Positions 17,303-28,943 of a stretch of 64,000 nt of DNA are shown piece after piece. Within the stretch, counting starts at the first letter, position 1; every line of letters begins with the position of its first letter. The DNA is from Curvibacter lanceolatus ATCC 14669. Lineage in GTDB: Bacteria; Pseudomonadota; Gammaproteobacteria; Burkholderiales; Burkholderiaceae_C. The translations under genes were made by a program, and so were the position numbers. The notes below the pieces were generated by a model. The model did no database searches. It was not told the origin of the DNA and saw nothing but the letters and a program-made list of their open reading frames with translations. Where the stretch lies: assembly GCF_000381265.1 (NCBI RefSeq), contig NZ_KB906278.1:1-64000 (forward strand). Reading direction: 5' to 3'.

Positions 17303-19324
17303 CTACTTGTTGAGCCAGACGAAATACGTCATGAAGACAAACACACCCAGGATCATCACCAGCGCATAGTGATAGATGTAGCCGGATTGGATCCAGCGCA
17401 CCAAGCCAGCGACCCAACCGACCAGCTTCCAGGAGCCATTGACCACCGCGCCGTCGATGATGGCTTGGTCACCGGCCTTCCACAGGCCCAGACCCAGACC
17501 ACGAGCACCGCGGGCGATGATGTTTTCGTTGATCCAGTCGAGGTAGTACTTGTTCTCGAGCAGGTTGTAGATCGGCTTGCAGGCCGACTTGATCGCCGCG
17601 GGCAATGCCGGGTTGATCATGTACATGTAGTAGGACAGTGCCACACCCGCCAGAGCCAGCCAGAACGGGGCCGTGCTGACAGCATGCAGGGCCATGGCAG
17701 CCGAGCCGTGGAAGGCATGAGCCAGCTCTTCCATCACCTGGTGCTTTTCGCCATCCACAAAGATCACGTCCTTGAAGAAGTCGCCGAACAGCATGGGCTC
17801 GATGCCGATGTAACCGATGATCACGGAAGGGATGGCCAGCAGCACCAGCGGCAGGGTCACCACCCAAGGCGATTCATGCGGCTCATGGTGGTCGCCATGG
17901 TGGCCATGGTCGTCGTGTCCATGGTGAGCGTCTGGGTTCTGGTCAAAGCGCTCTTTGCCGTGGAACACCAGGAAGTAGAGACGGAACGAATAGAAAGCCG
18001 TGACGAACACACCGGCCAGCACCGCGAACGAGGCGAAACCGGCAGCCGGCAGATGGCTCTCATGCACCGCTTCGATGATGCTGTCCTTGGAGTAGAAGCC
18101 TGCGAAGAACGGCGTACCGATCAAAGCCAGCGAACCGATCAGCGAGGTGATCCAGGTGATGGGCATGTACTTGCGAACGCCACCCATCCAACGGATGTCC
18201 TGGTTGTGGTGCATGCCCATGATGACCGAGCCTGCGGCAAGGAACAGCAGCGCCTTGAAGAAGGCGTGCGTCATCAGGTGGAACACCGCCACGGAGTAGG
18301 CCGAAGCCCCCAGGGCCACAGTCATGTAACCGAGCTGCGACAGGGTCGAGTAGGCCACAACGCGCTTGATGTCGTTCTGGATGATGCCCAGGAAGCCCAT
18401 GAACAGCGCCGTGATCGCACCGATCACCATGATGAAGTTCAAAGCCGTGTCGCTGAGCTCAAACAGCGGCGACATGCGAGCCACCATGAAGATACCAGCG
18501 GTCACCATGGTGGCCGCGTGGATCAGGGCAGAAATCGGGGTCGGGCCTTCCATCGAGTCCGGCAGCCAGACGTGCAGCGGGAACTGGGCGCTCTTGCCCA
18601 TGGCCCCGATGAACAGGCAGATGCACGCCACGGTAATCAGCATCCAGTCGGTGCCCGGGAAGGTCAGCTTGGCGAGTTCGTCGGCCTTGGCAAAGGTCTC
18701 GGCGTAATTCAAGGTGCCACCATAGGCAGCCAGCAGGCCAATGCCCAGGATGAAGCCGAAGTCGCCCACCCGGTTGACCAGGAAAGCCTTCATGTTGGCG
18801 AAGATGGCCGTCGGCTTGTTGAACCAGAAGCCGATCAGCAGGTAGGACACCAGACCCACAGCCTCCCAGCCGAAGAACAGCTGCAGCATGTTGTTGCTCA
18901 TCACGAGCATCAGCATGGAGAAGGTGAACAACGAGATGTAGGCAAAGAAGCGGTTGTAGCCTTCGTCTTCTTCCATGTAGCCGATGGTGTAGATGTGAAC
19001 CATCAGCGACACGAAGGTCACGACGCACATCATCATGGCCGTCAGGCTGTCGATGAGGAAACCGACCTCCATCTTCAGGCCACCGACCACCATCCAGGTG
19101 TACAGGGTTTCGCTGAAACGGGCCCCTTCAAAAGCCACGCTCTTGAAGGTGAGGGCCGACAGCACGAAGGCGACGAACACGCCCAGGATGGTCAGCGAGT
19201 GGCTCAGGCGGCGACCAATCCAGTTGCCGCCGAACGCCGTGCCAAAAATCCCGGCCAGGATCGACCCGGCCAGCGGTGCCAGCGGCACCGCCAGCAGTGT
19301 GGATGCAGAAAGCGTTGCGCTCAT
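17303..19324 (-). CDS. nuoL: NADH-quinone oxidoreductase subunit L
   Basis: 673 aa. Largest membrane subunit; ND5-type core with LMVHIYTIGYMEEDEGYNRFF, GKSAQFPLHVWLPDSMEGPTP and VVAYSTLSQLGYM, then the long lateral helix expected in the C-terminal part. A histidine-rich loop (HHGHDDHGHHGDHHEPHE, about residues 466-483) precedes the lateral helix; such loops are seen in other betaproteobacterial NuoL and could bind metal, but this is not needed for pumping. Confidence 0.95.
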   Translation of the reverse strand: MSATLSASTLLAVPLAPLAGSILAGIFGTAFGGNWIGRRLSHSLTILGVFVAFVLSALTFKSVAFEGARFSETLYTWMVVGGLKMEVGFLIDSLTAMMMCVVTFVSLMVHIYTIGYMEEDEGYNRFFAYISLFTFSMLMLVMSNNMLQLFFGWEAVGLVSYLLIGFWFNKPTAIFANMKAFLVNRVGDFGFILGIGLLAAYGGTLNYAETFAKADELAKLTFPGTDWMLITVACICLFIGAMGKSAQFPLHVWLPDSMEGPTPISALIHAATMVTAGIFMVARMSPLFELSDTALNFIMVIGAITALFMGFLGIIQNDIKRVVAYSTLSQLGYMTVALGASAYSVAVFHLMTHAFFKALLFLAAGSVIMGMHHNQDIRWMGGVRKYMPITWITSLIGSLALIGTPFFAGFYSKDSIIEAVHESHLPAAGFASFAVLAGVFVTAFYSFRLYFLVFHGKERFDQNPDAHHGHDDHGHHGDHHEPHESPWVVTLPLVLLAIPSVIIGYIGIEPMLFGDFFKDVIFVDGEKHQVMEELAHAFHGSAAMALHAVSTAPFWLALAGVALSYYMYMINPALPAAIKSACKPIYNLLENKYYLDWINENIIARGARGLGLGLWKAGDQAIIDGAVVNGSWKLVGWVAGLVRWIQSGYIYHYALVMILGVFVFMTYFVWLNK

Positions 19325-19339
19325 TGTTGGATTCTCTGG

Positions 19340-19648
19340 TTAGCCTTTGAGCGTGTTGAGTTCATCGACATTGATGCTGTTCTTGTTACGGAACAGGAGC
19401 ACCAGGATCGCCAGACCGATGGCGGACTCAGCGGCCGCGACGGTCAGGATGAAGAACACGAACACCTGACCGTGCACATCACCCAGGAAATGGGAGAAGG
19501 CGACGAAGTTCATGTTGACAGCCAGCAGCATCAGCTCGATGGCCATGAGCAGAACGATCAAGTTCTTGCGATTCAGAAAAATCCCGATCACCGACAGCGC
19601 AAACAGCACGGCACCGATCGAAAGAAAATGTCCCAGGGTCAGTGTCAT
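19340..19648 (-). CDS. nuoK: NADH-quinone oxidoreductase subunit K
   Basis: 102 aa, three transmembrane helices. The two buried glutamates needed for coupling are visible in [10 protein letters not shown] and [10 protein letters not shown]. Starts [20 protein letters not shown]. Its ATG overlaps the nuoJ stop codon (ATGA, 19645-19648), so it is translationally coupled to nuoJ. Confidence 0.95.
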   Translation of the reverse strand: MTLTLGHFLSIGAVLFALSVIGIFLNRKNLIVLLMAIELMLLAVNMNFVAFSHFLGDVHGQVFVFFILTVAAAESAIGLAILVLLFRNKNSINVDELNTLKG

Positions 19649-20301
19649 TTGGCTTTCTCCGGTTCAGCGGCGGGGGTCGCTTCAGCCTTGCGGGTGGCGG
19701 CCACCTTCACCAGCTGCATGCGATCACGGGCCTTGACGCGCACCTGCTCGGAGGCATCGACAAACTTGCTGTCCTTGCGCTGGCGCAGGGTCAATGCAAT
19801 GGCCGTGATCATGGCCACCAGCAGGATCACGGCGGCAATTTCAATCGGGTAGACATATTGCGTGTAGAGCAGCTTGCCGACTTCCTGGGCATTGGAGTAC
19901 TGGATGCCCTTGGCAGCCGCTTCGGCCATGGCGGCCGTGGCGGGTTCTTCCGTCAGACGGAAACCACCCAGCAGCACACCCGCCATTTCCAGAGCCACCA
20001 CGGCACCCATCAGGGCCGCCAGTGGGAAATGCTTCCAGAATCCCTTGCGCATGCTGTCGACATCGATATCGAGCATCATCACGACGAACAGGAACAGCAC
20101 CATCACCGCACCCAGGTAGACAAGCACCAGGGCAATGGCCAGGAACTCGGCCTTGAGCAGCAGCCAGATGGCCGAGGCCTGCGAAAAGGCCAGCATGAGG
20201 TAGAGGACAGCGTGCACGGGGTTGCGCGCTGTGATCACTCGGAAGGCCGCAAAAAGCAGCACCACCGAGAAGAGATAGAAGAAACCAGTCTTGGCGTCCA
20301 T
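19645..20301 (-). CDS. nuoJ: NADH-quinone oxidoreductase subunit J
   Basis: 218 aa with five transmembrane helices and the ND6 block [19 protein letters not shown] and [19 protein letters not shown], which contains the pi-bulge helix. The C-terminal tail (about 165-218) is charged and alanine-rich, as in related bacteria. Membrane arm of complex I. Confidence 0.95.
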   Translation of the reverse strand: MDAKTGFFYLFSVVLLFAAFRVITARNPVHAVLYLMLAFSQASAIWLLLKAEFLAIALVLVYLGAVMVLFLFVVMMLDIDVDSMRKGFWKHFPLAALMGAVVALEMAGVLLGGFRLTEEPATAAMAEAAAKGIQYSNAQEVGKLLYTQYVYPIEIAAVILLVAMITAIALTLRQRKDSKFVDASEQVRVKARDRMQLVKVAATRKAEATPAAEPEKAK

Positions 20302-20338
20302 GAATCAGATCTTTTCAGGGTTCAGGCGAGGAAGCTGA

Positions 20339-20848
20339 TCAACGGTATTTCGCGTCTGCCGCCTTGGCAGCCGCAATATCGCTCTCGTAACGGTCGCCCA
20401 CCGCCAACAGCATGTCTTTGGTGAAGTACAGGTCGCCCCGCTTTTCACCGTGGTACTCAAAAATATGGGTTTCCACGATCGAATCCACCGGGCAGCTTTC
20501 TTCGCAAAAACCGCAGAAGATGCATTTGGTCAGATCGATGTCGTAGCGCGTGGTGCGGCGCGAACCATCGGCACGCACATCGGATTCGATGGTGATGGCC
20601 ATGGCCGGGCAAACCGCTTCGCAGAGCTTGCAGGCAATGCAGCGCTCTTCACCGTTGTCGTAACGGCGCAAGGCGTGCAGGCCACGGAAGCGCGGCGAAA
20701 GAGGCGTTTTTTCCTCGGGGAACTGAACCGTCACCTTGCGTTTGAAGGCGTAACGGCCCGTCATGGCCATGCCCTTGAACAACTCGAAAAGCATGAAGCT
20801 CTTCAAGAAGTCCGTGAGCGAAAAAGGGGAAGCTGCAGCGACTGTCAT
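20339..20848 (-). CDS. nuoI: NADH-quinone oxidoreductase subunit I
   Basis: 169 aa from ATG at 20848; a GTG at 20860 directly after the nuoH stop is an alternative that adds four residues. Carries the two 8-iron ferredoxin motifs [12 protein letters not shown] and [12 protein letters not shown] for clusters N6a and N6b, which pass electrons towards NuoB. N-terminal amphipathic helices dock it on NuoH. Confidence 0.95.
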   Translation of the reverse strand: MTVAAASPFSLTDFLKSFMLFELFKGMAMTGRYAFKRKVTVQFPEEKTPLSPRFRGLHALRRYDNGEERCIACKLCEAVCPAMAITIESDVRADGSRRTTRYDIDLTKCIFCGFCEESCPVDSIVETHIFEYHGEKRGDLYFTKDMLLAVGDRYESDIAAAKAADAKYR

Positions 20849-20860
20849 GTTCTTGCCCAC

Positions 20861-21943
20861 TCAGTTCCAGATGTTCCAGGGGCTCTGCATCCAGAAACCC
20901 ACCACGAGCAGCCACACCAGGGTGACCGGGATGAAGATCTTCCAGCCCAGACGCATGATCTGGTCATAGCGGAAGCGCGGGAAAGTGGCGCGGATCCAGA
21001 TGAACATGGACACCACGATGAAGGTCTTGGCACCCAGCCAGATCCAGCCCGGCACGGCGTTGAAGATGGCATGGTCGATCGGCGACAGCCAACCGCCCAG
21101 GAACATCAGCACGGCCAGGATGGAGACCAGCCACATGCTGGCGTATTCGGCCAGGAAGAAGATGGCGAAGCCCATGCCCGAGTACTCGACCATGTGACCG
21201 GCCACGATTTCGGCTTCGCCTTCTACCACGTCAAACGGGTGGCGGTTGGTCTCTGCCACGCCCGAGATCAGGTAGACCATGAAAATGGGCAGCAAGGGCA
21301 GCCAGTTCCATGACAGGAAGTTGAGCCCCAGGCCGGCCGCAATGCCTTTGGCCTGCCCTGCCACGATGACCGACAGATTCATGCTGCCGCTCACCATCAG
21401 AACCACCAGGAAGCAGAAGCCCATGGCAATTTCATAGCTCACCATCTGAGCCGAGGCGCGCAGAGCACCCAGGAAGGCGTACTTCGAGTTCGAGGCCCAG
21501 CCAGCGATGATGACGCCATAGACTTCGATCGAGGTGATCGCCATCACCAGCAGCAAGCCGGCGTTCAGGTTGGTCAGGGCCACTTCGGGGCCGAAGGGGA
21601 TGGCCACCCAAGCGGCCAGAGCCGGCATGATGGCCATGATCGGCCCCAGACGGAACAGGCCATTGCTGGCAGCGTCAGGGCGGATCAATTCCTTGGTCAG
21701 CAGCTTGAGCGCGTCGGCAATCGGCTGCAGCAGACCGGCCGGGCCCACACGGTTGGGGCCATAGCGGACCTGGATGAAACCCAGCAGCTTGCGCTCCCAC
21801 AGCGTGAGGTAGGCCACGGCGCCCATCAGGGGGGCCAGCACCGCCACGATCTTGAGCAGAATCCAGATCACAGGCCAGGCGGCCGCAGTCCACCAGCTGG
21901 CGGGCAGCAAACCCAGTCCGGCGTTGTACAGCGCGTCGATCAT
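20861..21943 (-). CDS. nuoH: NADH-quinone oxidoreductase subunit H
   Basis: 360 aa, eight transmembrane helices. Family blocks: [25 protein letters not shown] and [19 protein letters not shown], which holds the acidic residues of the E-channel near the quinone site. Its ATG overlaps the nuoG stop (ATGA). Confidence 0.96.
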   Translation of the reverse strand: MIDALYNAGLGLLPASWWTAAAWPVIWILLKIVAVLAPLMGAVAYLTLWERKLLGFIQVRYGPNRVGPAGLLQPIADALKLLTKELIRPDAASNGLFRLGPIMAIMPALAAWVAIPFGPEVALTNLNAGLLLVMAITSIEVYGVIIAGWASNSKYAFLGALRASAQMVSYEIAMGFCFLVVLMVSGSMNLSVIVAGQAKGIAAGLGLNFLSWNWLPLLPIFMVYLISGVAETNRHPFDVVEGEAEIVAGHMVEYSGMGFAIFFLAEYASMWLVSILAVLMFLGGWLSPIDHAIFNAVPGWIWLGAKTFIVVSMFIWIRATFPRFRYDQIMRLGWKIFIPVTLVWLLVVGFWMQSPWNIWN

Positions 21944-24069
21944 GCGGTCACCTCGTTCGTGGTCGACCGTGCATCGGCCGTCAATTGCAGAGACGGCGAG
22001 CGGCGCACCAAACCGTCAAGCTGGTAGATGGAAGCCGTCACCGGAGCCGATTCGCCGGCCACCGAGGCGCGGATGGCAGCACCCGTGTCGTTGCTCAGCT
22101 GAGCGCTGGCCACCTGCTGGCTGCCAGCCGGAACCAGAGCGGCACGTGCCAGAACATCTTGCGAAGACTCATCGGCAAAACCATTCAGACCCAGCATATT
22201 GCCCAGCACGCGCAGCACCTTCCAGGCCGGACGGGTTTCGCCCAGCGGCTTGACCACGGCGTGGAAACTTTGCAGACGCCCTTCGGCATTGACAAAGCTG
22301 CCCGAGGTTTCGGTGAACGGAGCAATCGGCAACAGCACGTCGCTGATGTCGAGATTGGTCTTGAAGGGACTCAGCGTCACCACCATCTCGGCCTTGTTCA
22401 GACCCGAAACAGCGGCTTGACCGGCGGCCAGATCGGCACCCGGCTCGACGTTCAGCAGCAGAGCAGCCTTCAGGGCACCTTGCGCCATCTGAGCTGCATT
22501 GAAGCCGGCAGCCAAGGGTTGGGCCTTGACGAGTTGAGCACCCACGGTGTTGGCAGCCTCGGTGAGGTAACCGACCGAGGCGCCGGTCTCGCGGGCAATC
22601 CAGTTGGCCAGGGCCAGCAGGCTGGAGGCATTGGCATGGTGCGCTGCGGCGTTGCCCAGCAGCACGGCCTTGCGATCACCACCCAGCAGCGACTTGGCCA
22701 CCGCAACAGCAGTCGGGGTCACCTCAACCGCCCAGGGAGCCACCAAGCCTTTTTCAGCTGCCACGGCAGCCGCAATGCTCGCCAGCACGTTCAGCCACTC
22801 AGACGCCGGAGCCACCTGGAACTGGGCCACAGGCAGCGCCCAATCGGCTTCAACCGAGTACAGCGCATGAACCTTGGCACCCCTGCGGGCCGCTTGGCGG
22901 ATGCGTTGGGCAAACAGCGGGTGATCCTTGCGCAGGTTCGAACCCACCACCAGAACACGTTGCAACTCGGACAGCGAGGCAATCGAAGTGCCCAGCCAGC
23001 GGGCGCCTTCGGAAGCGGTGAATTCTGCGTTGCGCAGGCGGTAGTCGATGTTGTCACTGCCCAGGCCGCGCACGAGCTGAGCGGCCAGGAAGAGTTCTTC
23101 CACTGTGTTGTGCGGGCTGACCAGGGCGCCAATGCTGGCAGCACCGTGGTTGGCACCGATCTGCTTCAGACCATTGGCAACATACTCCAGAGCGGTCTGC
23201 CAATCCACGGTCTTCCACTCGCCACCCTGCTTCAGCATGGGCTGGGTCAGACGATCCGGGCCATTGAGCGATTCGTAGGAGAAGCGGTCGCGGTCAGCAA
23301 TCCAGCATTCGTTGACGGCATCGTTCTCCAGAGGAACAACGCGCAACACCTGGTGGTTCTTGACCTGCACGATCAAGTTGGCACCGGTGGAATCATGCGG
23401 GCTCACGCTCTTGCGACGCGACAGTTCCCAGGTACGGGCGCTGTAACGGAAGGGCTTGCTGGTCAAGGCACCCACCGGGCAGATGTCGATCATGTTGCCG
23501 GACAGCTCGGAATCCACCGTGTCGCCTGCAATGGTGGTGATCTCGGAGTGCTCACCGCGGTTGATCATGCCCAGTTCCATCACGCCGGCCACTTCCTGGC
23601 CGAAGCGCACGCAACGGGTGCAGTGGATGCAACGGCTCATCTCTTCCATCGAGATCAGCGGACCGACATCCTTGTGGAAGACCACGCGCTTTTCTTCCTC
23701 GTAACGGGAAGAGGAGCCACCGTAGCCCACGGCCAGATCCTGCAGCTGGCATTCGCCGCCCTGATCGCAGATCGGGCAGTCCAGCGGGTGGTTGATCAGC
23801 AGGAACTCCATCACCGATTGCTGGGCCTTGATGGCCTTGTCGCTCTTGGTGCGGACGATCATGCCCTGCGTCACCGGGGTGGCGCAGGCCGGCATCGGCT
23901 TGGGGGCTTTTTCAACATCCACCAGGCACATGCGGCAGTTGGCCGCAATGCTCAGCTTCTTGTGGTAGCAAAAGTGCGGAATGTAGGTGCCGGCCTTTTC
24001 AGCAGCATGCATGACCATGCTGCCTTCATTGACCTCTACCTTTTGACCGTCGAGTTCGATTTCAACCAT
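21940..24069 (-). CDS. nuoG: NADH-quinone oxidoreductase subunit G
   Basis: 709 aa from ATG at 24069. [2Fe-2S] domain with [19 protein letters not shown], a His-ligated cluster segment [11 protein letters not shown], and a [4Fe-4S] segment CIHCTRC, then a molybdopterin-oxidoreductase-like domain that is structural only in complex I. Peripheral arm. Between nuoF (15-bp gap from its stop) and nuoH. Confidence 0.95.
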   Translation of the reverse strand: MVEIELDGQKVEVNEGSMVMHAAEKAGTYIPHFCYHKKLSIAANCRMCLVDVEKAPKPMPACATPVTQGMIVRTKSDKAIKAQQSVMEFLLINHPLDCPICDQGGECQLQDLAVGYGGSSSRYEEEKRVVFHKDVGPLISMEEMSRCIHCTRCVRFGQEVAGVMELGMINRGEHSEITTIAGDTVDSELSGNMIDICPVGALTSKPFRYSARTWELSRRKSVSPHDSTGANLIVQVKNHQVLRVVPLENDAVNECWIADRDRFSYESLNGPDRLTQPMLKQGGEWKTVDWQTALEYVANGLKQIGANHGAASIGALVSPHNTVEELFLAAQLVRGLGSDNIDYRLRNAEFTASEGARWLGTSIASLSELQRVLVVGSNLRKDHPLFAQRIRQAARRGAKVHALYSVEADWALPVAQFQVAPASEWLNVLASIAAAVAAEKGLVAPWAVEVTPTAVAVAKSLLGGDRKAVLLGNAAAHHANASSLLALANWIARETGASVGYLTEAANTVGAQLVKAQPLAAGFNAAQMAQGALKAALLLNVEPGADLAAGQAAVSGLNKAEMVVTLSPFKTNLDISDVLLPIAPFTETSGSFVNAEGRLQSFHAVVKPLGETRPAWKVLRVLGNMLGLNGFADESSQDVLARAALVPAGSQQVASAQLSNDTGAAIRASVAGESAPVTASIYQLDGLVRRSPSLQLTADARSTTNEVTA

Positions 24070-24083
24070 ATGTTCTCTCGCGA

Positions 24084-25439
24084 TCAAGCGTGCGCAGTCT
24101 TTTGCGACTTGGCTTGCTCAATCAATGCCTGGAATTCGGGCTTGAAGTGCTTCAGCATGGCCCGCACGGGCATGGCGGCGGCGTCACCCAAGGCGCAGAT
24201 GGTGCGGCCCTGGATGTTGTCGGCCACCGAGTTCAGCAATTCGAGATCGCCATCGCGACCCTGGCCGTGCCAGATGCGGTCGATCACGCGCCACATCCAA
24301 CCTGTACCTTCGCGGCAAGGTGTGCACTGGCCACAGGATTCATGCGAATAGAAGTAGGACAGTCGCAGCAGGCTCTCGACCATGTTGCGCGAGTCGTCCA
24401 TCACGATCACAGCACCAGAACCCAGCATCGAGCCGGCCTTGGCGATCGAGTCGTAATCCATGGTGCATTCCATGATGACGGACGCAGGCAACACCGGCGA
24501 AGAGGAGCCCCCAGGGATCACGGCCTTCAGCTGACGGCCTTTGCGCACACCACCGGCCAGTTCCAGCAACTTGGCGAACGGCGTTCCCATCGGAATCTCG
24601 TAGTTGCCCGGGCGCTCAACGTCACCGCTGACCGAGAAGATCTTGGTACCACCGTTGTTGGGCTTGCCACATTCCAGATAGGCCGCACCACCATTGCGGA
24701 TGATCCAGGGGACCGCAGCAAAGGTTTCGGTGTTGTTGATCGTGGTGGGCTTGCCGTACAGACCGAAGCTGGCCGGGAACGGCGGCTTGAAACGGGGCTG
24801 GCCCTTCTTGCCTTCGAGGGACTCGAGCAAGGCGGTTTCTTCACCGCAGATGTAGGCGCCAAAGCCATGGGCGGCATGCAGCTGAAAGCTGAAGGCGCTG
24901 CCCATGATGTTGTTGCCCAGGTAACCTGCGGCGCGGGCTTCTTCGAGGGCTTCCTCGAAACGGTCGTAGGTCTGGAAGATTTCGCCGTGAATGTAGTTGT
25001 AACCCACCGAGATGCCCATGGCATAGGCGGCAATGATCATGCCTTCAATCACGATGTGCGGATTGAATTGCAGGATGTCACGGTCTTTGCAAGTACCCGG
25101 CTCACCTTCGTCCGAATTGCAGACGAGGTACTTCTGGCCCGGGAACTGACGCGGCATGAAGCTCCACTTCAGGCCGGTCGGGAAACCGGCACCGCCGCGA
25201 CCGCGCAGGCCGGATTCCTTGACCGTGGCGATCACCTGGTCCTGGGTCAGGCCTTCGCCGCCGTCTTGCGCCAGGATCTTGCGCAGAGCCTGGTAGCCAC
25301 CACGGGCTTCGTAGTCCTTGATGCTCCAGTTGCTGCCGTTCAGGCCGGCATAGATCTGCGGGCCAATGTGGCGGTCGTGGAAGCAAGTCTCGACACCGGT
25401 CGACTGGAACTGGGAAAGAATGCTTTGAGCGGAGGCCAT
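24084..25439 (-). CDS. nuoF: NADH-quinone oxidoreductase subunit F
   Basis: 451 aa from ATG at 25439, which overlaps the nuoE stop codon (ATGA). NADH and FMN site [31 protein letters not shown], and the N3 [4Fe-4S] ligands in [11 protein letters not shown] with a later cysteine in [13 protein letters not shown]. Entry point for NADH electrons. Confidence 0.96.
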   Translation of the reverse strand: MASAQSILSQFQSTGVETCFHDRHIGPQIYAGLNGSNWSIKDYEARGGYQALRKILAQDGGEGLTQDQVIATVKESGLRGRGGAGFPTGLKWSFMPRQFPGQKYLVCNSDEGEPGTCKDRDILQFNPHIVIEGMIIAAYAMGISVGYNYIHGEIFQTYDRFEEALEEARAAGYLGNNIMGSAFSFQLHAAHGFGAYICGEETALLESLEGKKGQPRFKPPFPASFGLYGKPTTINNTETFAAVPWIIRNGGAAYLECGKPNNGGTKIFSVSGDVERPGNYEIPMGTPFAKLLELAGGVRKGRQLKAVIPGGSSSPVLPASVIMECTMDYDSIAKAGSMLGSGAVIVMDDSRNMVESLLRLSYFYSHESCGQCTPCREGTGWMWRVIDRIWHGQGRDGDLELLNSVADNIQGRTICALGDAAAMPVRAMLKHFKPEFQALIEQAKSQKTAHA

Positions 25440-25927
25440 CACTTCACCTCGGCAGCGCGCAGGCCGTCCACCAGTTGATCGAGCTTGTCGTTGCTCATGA
25501 AACTGCACATGGTGCGGTCATTCACCAGCATCACCGGCGAATCAGCGCAAGCGCCCAGGCATTCGCATTGCTGAAGCGTGAACAGGCCGTCCGGGGTGGT
25601 TTCACCCATGGCGATGCCCAGCTTCTTCTCCAGGTGGTGCAGCGCCTTGTAACCGTCGCGCAACTGGCACGGCAGGTTGGTACAGACGTTGAGCTTGTAC
25701 TTGCCCACCGGCTGCTGGTTGTACATGTTGTAGAAGGTGGTGACTTCGTGCACCGCGATCACGGGCATCTCCAACACCTCAGCGATGACTTTCTCGCTGT
25801 CTTCACTCACGTAGCCCTGCTCTTGCTGAACGATAGACAGGCAGGCCATGACGGCCGACTGCTTTTGATCAGCGGGATACTTGGCAACTTCACGGGCAAA
25901 ACGAGCCCTGGTCGAATCAGAGATCAT
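25439..25927 (-). CDS. nuoE: NADH-quinone oxidoreductase subunit E
   Basis: 162 aa thioredoxin-like [2Fe-2S] protein. Cluster N1a ligands are visible as C-x4-C (CTNLPC) and C-x3-C (CLGAC). Start ATG overlaps the nuoD stop (25924-25927). Forms the NADH-oxidising tip together with NuoF and NuoG. Confidence 0.95.
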   Translation of the reverse strand: MISDSTRARFAREVAKYPADQKQSAVMACLSIVQQEQGYVSEDSEKVIAEVLEMPVIAVHEVTTFYNMYNQQPVGKYKLNVCTNLPCQLRDGYKALHHLEKKLGIAMGETTPDGLFTLQQCECLGACADSPVMLVNDRTMCSFMSNDKLDQLVDGLRAAEVK

Positions 25928-27177
25928 CGATCAATCTCTCCAAACACAATGTCCATGGTGCCAATGATGGCCACCGCATCCGCCAGCATGTGGCCGCGGG
26001 CCATTTCGTCCAGGGTTGCCAGATGGGCAAATCCCGGGGCGCGGATCTTGAGACGATAGGGCTTGTTGGCGCCATCGCTCACGAGATAAATACCGAACTC
26101 ACCCTTGGGGTGTTCCACGGCAGCATAGGCCTCGCCTTCGGGCACATGGAAGCCTTCGGTGAAGAGCTTGAAGTGGTGGATCAGCTCTTCCATGCTCGAC
26201 TTCATGGCTTCACGGGCCGGTGGAGCCACCTTGTGGTTGTCCGTGATCACCGGGCCCGGGTTGGCACGCAGCCAGTCCACGCATTGCTTGATGATCTTGT
26301 TGGACTCGCGCATTTCAGCGACACGCACAAGATAGCGGTCGTAGCTGTCGCCGGTCTTACCCACCGGGATGTCAAAGTCGACGCGGTCATAGACGTCGTA
26401 GGGCTGCGTCTTGCGCAGATCCCAGGCAAAGCCGGAGCCACGCAGCATCGGGCCGGTCATGCCGAGGTTCAGAGCACGCTCGGGCTCGACCACGCCGATG
26501 CCCACGGTGCGCTGTTTCCAGATGCGGTTTTCGGTCAGCAGGTTTTCATACTCATCCACGCACTTCGGGAAGCGACGCGTGAAGTCTTCGATGAAATCGA
26601 GCATCGAACCCTGACGGTTCTGATTGAGCTCGGCCAAGGCCTTGGCGTTCTTGATCTTGCTGACCTTGTACTGCGGCATGGTGTCCGGCAGGTCGCGGTA
26701 GACGCCACCTGGACGGAAATATGCCGCATGCATGCGTGCGCCCGACACAGCTTCGTACATGTCGAACAGATCTTCACGCTCACGGAAGGTGTAGATCAGG
26801 ATGGTCGAGCTGCCGATGTCGTTGCCGTGCGAGCCCAGCCACATCAGGTGGTTCAGCAGGCGGGTGATCTCGGAGAACATCACACGGATGTACTGTGCAC
26901 GAACCGGCACTTCCAGACCCAGCAGCTTTTCAATGGCCAGGCAGTAAGCGTGCTCGTTGCTCATCATCGACACATAATCCAGTCGATCCATGTAGGGCAG
27001 CGACTGGATGAAGGTCTTGTGTTCGGCCAGCTTTTCAGTGGCACGGTGCAGCAGACCGATGTGGGGATCAGCGCGTTGAACGACTTCGCCGTCCAACTCC
27101 AGCACCAGACGCAAAACGCCGTGGGCTGCCGGGTGTTGAGGCCCGAAGTTCAGAGTGTAATTTTTGATTTCAGCCAT
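25924..27177 (-). CDS. nuoD: NADH-quinone oxidoreductase subunit D (49-kDa subunit)
   Basis: 417 aa, separate from nuoC rather than fused as in E. coli. Quinone-site blocks: [22 protein letters not shown] at the N-terminus with the key histidine, and the C-terminal [19 protein letters not shown]. Evolutionarily related to the NiFe-hydrogenase large subunit but without the metal cysteines. 25 bp after nuoC. Confidence 0.96.
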   Translation of the reverse strand: MAEIKNYTLNFGPQHPAAHGVLRLVLELDGEVVQRADPHIGLLHRATEKLAEHKTFIQSLPYMDRLDYVSMMSNEHAYCLAIEKLLGLEVPVRAQYIRVMFSEITRLLNHLMWLGSHGNDIGSSTILIYTFREREDLFDMYEAVSGARMHAAYFRPGGVYRDLPDTMPQYKVSKIKNAKALAELNQNRQGSMLDFIEDFTRRFPKCVDEYENLLTENRIWKQRTVGIGVVEPERALNLGMTGPMLRGSGFAWDLRKTQPYDVYDRVDFDIPVGKTGDSYDRYLVRVAEMRESNKIIKQCVDWLRANPGPVITDNHKVAPPAREAMKSSMEELIHHFKLFTEGFHVPEGEAYAAVEHPKGEFGIYLVSDGANKPYRLKIRAPGFAHLATLDEMARGHMLADAVAIIGTMDIVFGEIDR

Positions 27178-27202
27178 GATGCATCACACAAGGCAGAGCG
27201 CC

Positions 27203-27811
27203 TCAGTGCAGGCCTCCATACTTGTCTTCACGAATGATGCGGGGCGTGATTTCCCGCGGCTCGATGGTGACGGGCTCGTACACCACACGGCGGCGTTCTG
27301 CGTCGTAACGCATCTCGACATGACCCGAAATCGGAAAATCCTTGCGGAAGGGGTGACCGATGAAGCCATAGTCCGTCAGGATGCGGCGCAGGTCGTTATG
27401 ACCTTCGAAAACGATGCCGTACAGGTCGAATGCTTCGCGCTCGTACCAGTTGGCAGAGTTCCAGATGTCGGCCACCGAGACCACCTGAGGAGCATCGTCG
27501 TCGGGGCAGAAGACCCGCACGCGCACGCGCTGGTTCAGACTGACCGACAGCAGGTGGCTGACGACGCCGTAACGCAGGCCGTCCCAGGTGCCATCACCAT
27601 AGGTGGAGTAGTCCACACCGCACAGGTCGACCAATTGTTCAAAGCGGCAAGTGGGCGCATCACGCAGAATCTGCATGGCCGCCAGATAGTCGGCAGCTGC
27701 CACCTCGATGGTGACCTCATCCAACGCCACAACCGCCGTTTTGATCTTGTCACCCAAGGCGGCAACAATCGCGTCCTTCAGGGCTTCTGCCTGGATTGCA
27801 ATCTGTGTCAT
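27203..27811 (-). CDS. nuoC: NADH-quinone oxidoreductase subunit C (30-kDa subunit)
   Basis: 202 aa. Carries the family signature [29 protein letters not shown]; the C-terminus ends with [18 protein letters not shown]. Structural subunit of the connecting module next to NuoB and NuoD. Confidence 0.96.
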   Translation of the reverse strand: MTQIAIQAEALKDAIVAALGDKIKTAVVALDEVTIEVAAADYLAAMQILRDAPTCRFEQLVDLCGVDYSTYGDGTWDGLRYGVVSHLLSVSLNQRVRVRVFCPDDDAPQVVSVADIWNSANWYEREAFDLYGIVFEGHNDLRRILTDYGFIGHPFRKDFPISGHVEMRYDAERRRVVYEPVTIEPREITPRIIREDKYGGLH

Positions 27812-27820
27812 GGTGCTATC

Positions 27821-28300
27821 TCAAACCCGGGCGATCGTGTTGGTACGGCGGATTTTCTGCTGCAGCTGCATGATCCCGTAGATCAAGGCCTCAGCCGTCG
27901 GTGGGCAGCCGGGCACATAGACGTCCACCGGAACAATGCGGTCGCAGCCACGCACCACGGAGTAGCTGTAGTGGTAGTAGCCACCACCGTTGGCACAGGA
28001 ACCCATGGAGAGCACCCAGCGCGGCTCGCTCATCTGGTCATACACCTTGCGCAGAGCCGGAGCCATCTTGTTGCAAAGCGTACCGGCCACGATCATCAAA
28101 TCGCTTTGACGCGGACTGGCGCGGAACACCTCAGCACCAAAACGGCCGATGTCGTAACGCGCAGCCGCTGCGTGCATCATTTCGACCGCGCAGCAAGCCA
28201 ACCCGAAGGTCATGGGCCACAGCGACCCCGTCTTTGCCCAGTTCACCACCGCGTCGTAGCTGGTGGTGACAAAGCCCTCTTTCATGACACCTTCAATCAT
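27821..28300 (-). CDS. nuoB: NADH-quinone oxidoreductase subunit B
   Basis: 159 aa. Holds the terminal cluster N2: tandem cysteines in LACCAVEMM, then [10 protein letters not shown] and [11 protein letters not shown]. These are the four ligands that hand electrons to quinone at the NuoB/NuoD interface. Nine bases before nuoC. Confidence 0.96.
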   Translation of the reverse strand: MIEGVMKEGFVTTSYDAVVNWAKTGSLWPMTFGLACCAVEMMHAAAARYDIGRFGAEVFRASPRQSDLMIVAGTLCNKMAPALRKVYDQMSEPRWVLSMGSCANGGGYYHYSYSVVRGCDRIVPVDVYVPGCPPTAEALIYGIMQLQQKIRRTNTIARV

Positions 28301-28327
28301 TGCATGCGTCCTTGTTGATGCTTTCGC

Positions 28328-28687
28328 TCATTCCCAATCCAGCGCGCCTTTTTTCCACGCGTAGATGAAGCCCACGAGCAGATCGATGAGGAACACCACC
28401 CCGGTCCAGAAGCCACCCGAACCGGTGTCGGTCAAAGACACAGCCCAAGGGACGAGGAAGGCAATTTCGAGGTCGAAGAGAATGAAGAGGATGGCCACGA
28501 GGTAGTAGCGCACGTCAAACTTCATGCGCGCGTCTTCAAACGCTTCGAAACCACACTCGTAAGGGGAATTTTTGGCCGGATCAGGCCGATTCGGGCCAAG
28601 CAGGTAGCCCAGCGCTTGAGGGATGACCCCAACGCCTAGACCAACCAGAATGAACAAGAGAACGGGGAGGTATTGATCGAGGTTCAT
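28328..28687 (-). CDS. nuoA: NADH-quinone oxidoreductase subunit A
   Basis: 119 aa, three transmembrane helices, with the ND3 loop [23 protein letters not shown] and [15 protein letters not shown] (conserved acidic residues). First gene of the nuo operon. Its upstream sequence has a strong 12-bp hairpin (28708-28736) and then tRNA-Leu. Confidence 0.96.
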   Translation of the reverse strand: MNLDQYLPVLLFILVGLGVGVIPQALGYLLGPNRPDPAKNSPYECGFEAFEDARMKFDVRYYLVAILFILFDLEIAFLVPWAVSLTDTGSGGFWTGVVFLIDLLVGFIYAWKKGALDWE

Positions 28688-28707
28688 CTGGAGGATTTCA
28701 TCACCGC

Positions 28708-28745
28708 AATCCTTCCTGTGAATTACAGGAAGGATTTTTATTTTG
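28708..28745 (+). terminator. Strong hairpin between nuoA and tRNA-Leu, with its T-tract on the plus strand
   Basis: AATCCTTCCTGT (28708-28719) pairs perfectly with ACAGGAAGGATT (28725-28736) around a 5-base loop, then TTTTATTTT on the plus strand. All neighbouring genes are on the minus strand, where the T-tract would be upstream of the hairpin. It therefore looks like a terminator of antisense transcription, or a structure in the nuoA leader. It starts 21 bases before the nuoA ATG. Confidence 0.6.
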
Positions 28746-28828
28746 GTGCCGTCGGCGAGACTCGAACTCGCACAGCTTTCGCCACTACCCCCTCAAGATA
28801 GCGTGTCTACCAATTTCACCACGACGGC
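28744..28828 (-). tRNA. tRNA-Leu (anticodon GAG)
   Basis: 85 nt including an encoded CCA. Acceptor stem GCCGTCG pairs with CGACGGC. The anticodon arm is CTATC-TTGAGGG-GGTAG with GAG at the 34-36 position. A long variable arm (GTGGCGAAAGCTGTGC region) and the T-arm GCGAGTTCGAGTCTCGC mark a class II tRNA, leucine type. Reads CUC and CUU codons. Sits between secG and nuoA, as in many Burkholderiales. Confidence 0.96.
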
Positions 28829-28900
28829 GGGATGTTGCTGCTCGGATGGCATGAGGACCTTGCGGTTTTGGCTTTCCGAACAGAAGTCAATTCTACCCGG

Positions 28901-28921
28901 AAAAACCCACCCCTCTGGGGT
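28901..28921 (-). terminator. Possible terminator after secG
   Basis: On the minus strand ACCCC-AGA-GGGGT, then GGG and five T. The stem is short and the T-run is offset by three bases, so it is a moderate candidate only. It would separate secG from the tRNA-Leu/nuo unit. Confidence 0.45.
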
Positions 28922-28943
28922 TGCCGGGCAGAAAATCAAGAGC

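Noticed and set aside
14236-19852. Very long open frames on the plus strand opposite nuoN, nuoM and nuoL
   Set aside because: They mirror GC-rich nuo coding sequence, are rich in H, Q, G and R with no domain, and disappear as genes once the nuo proteins are recognised.
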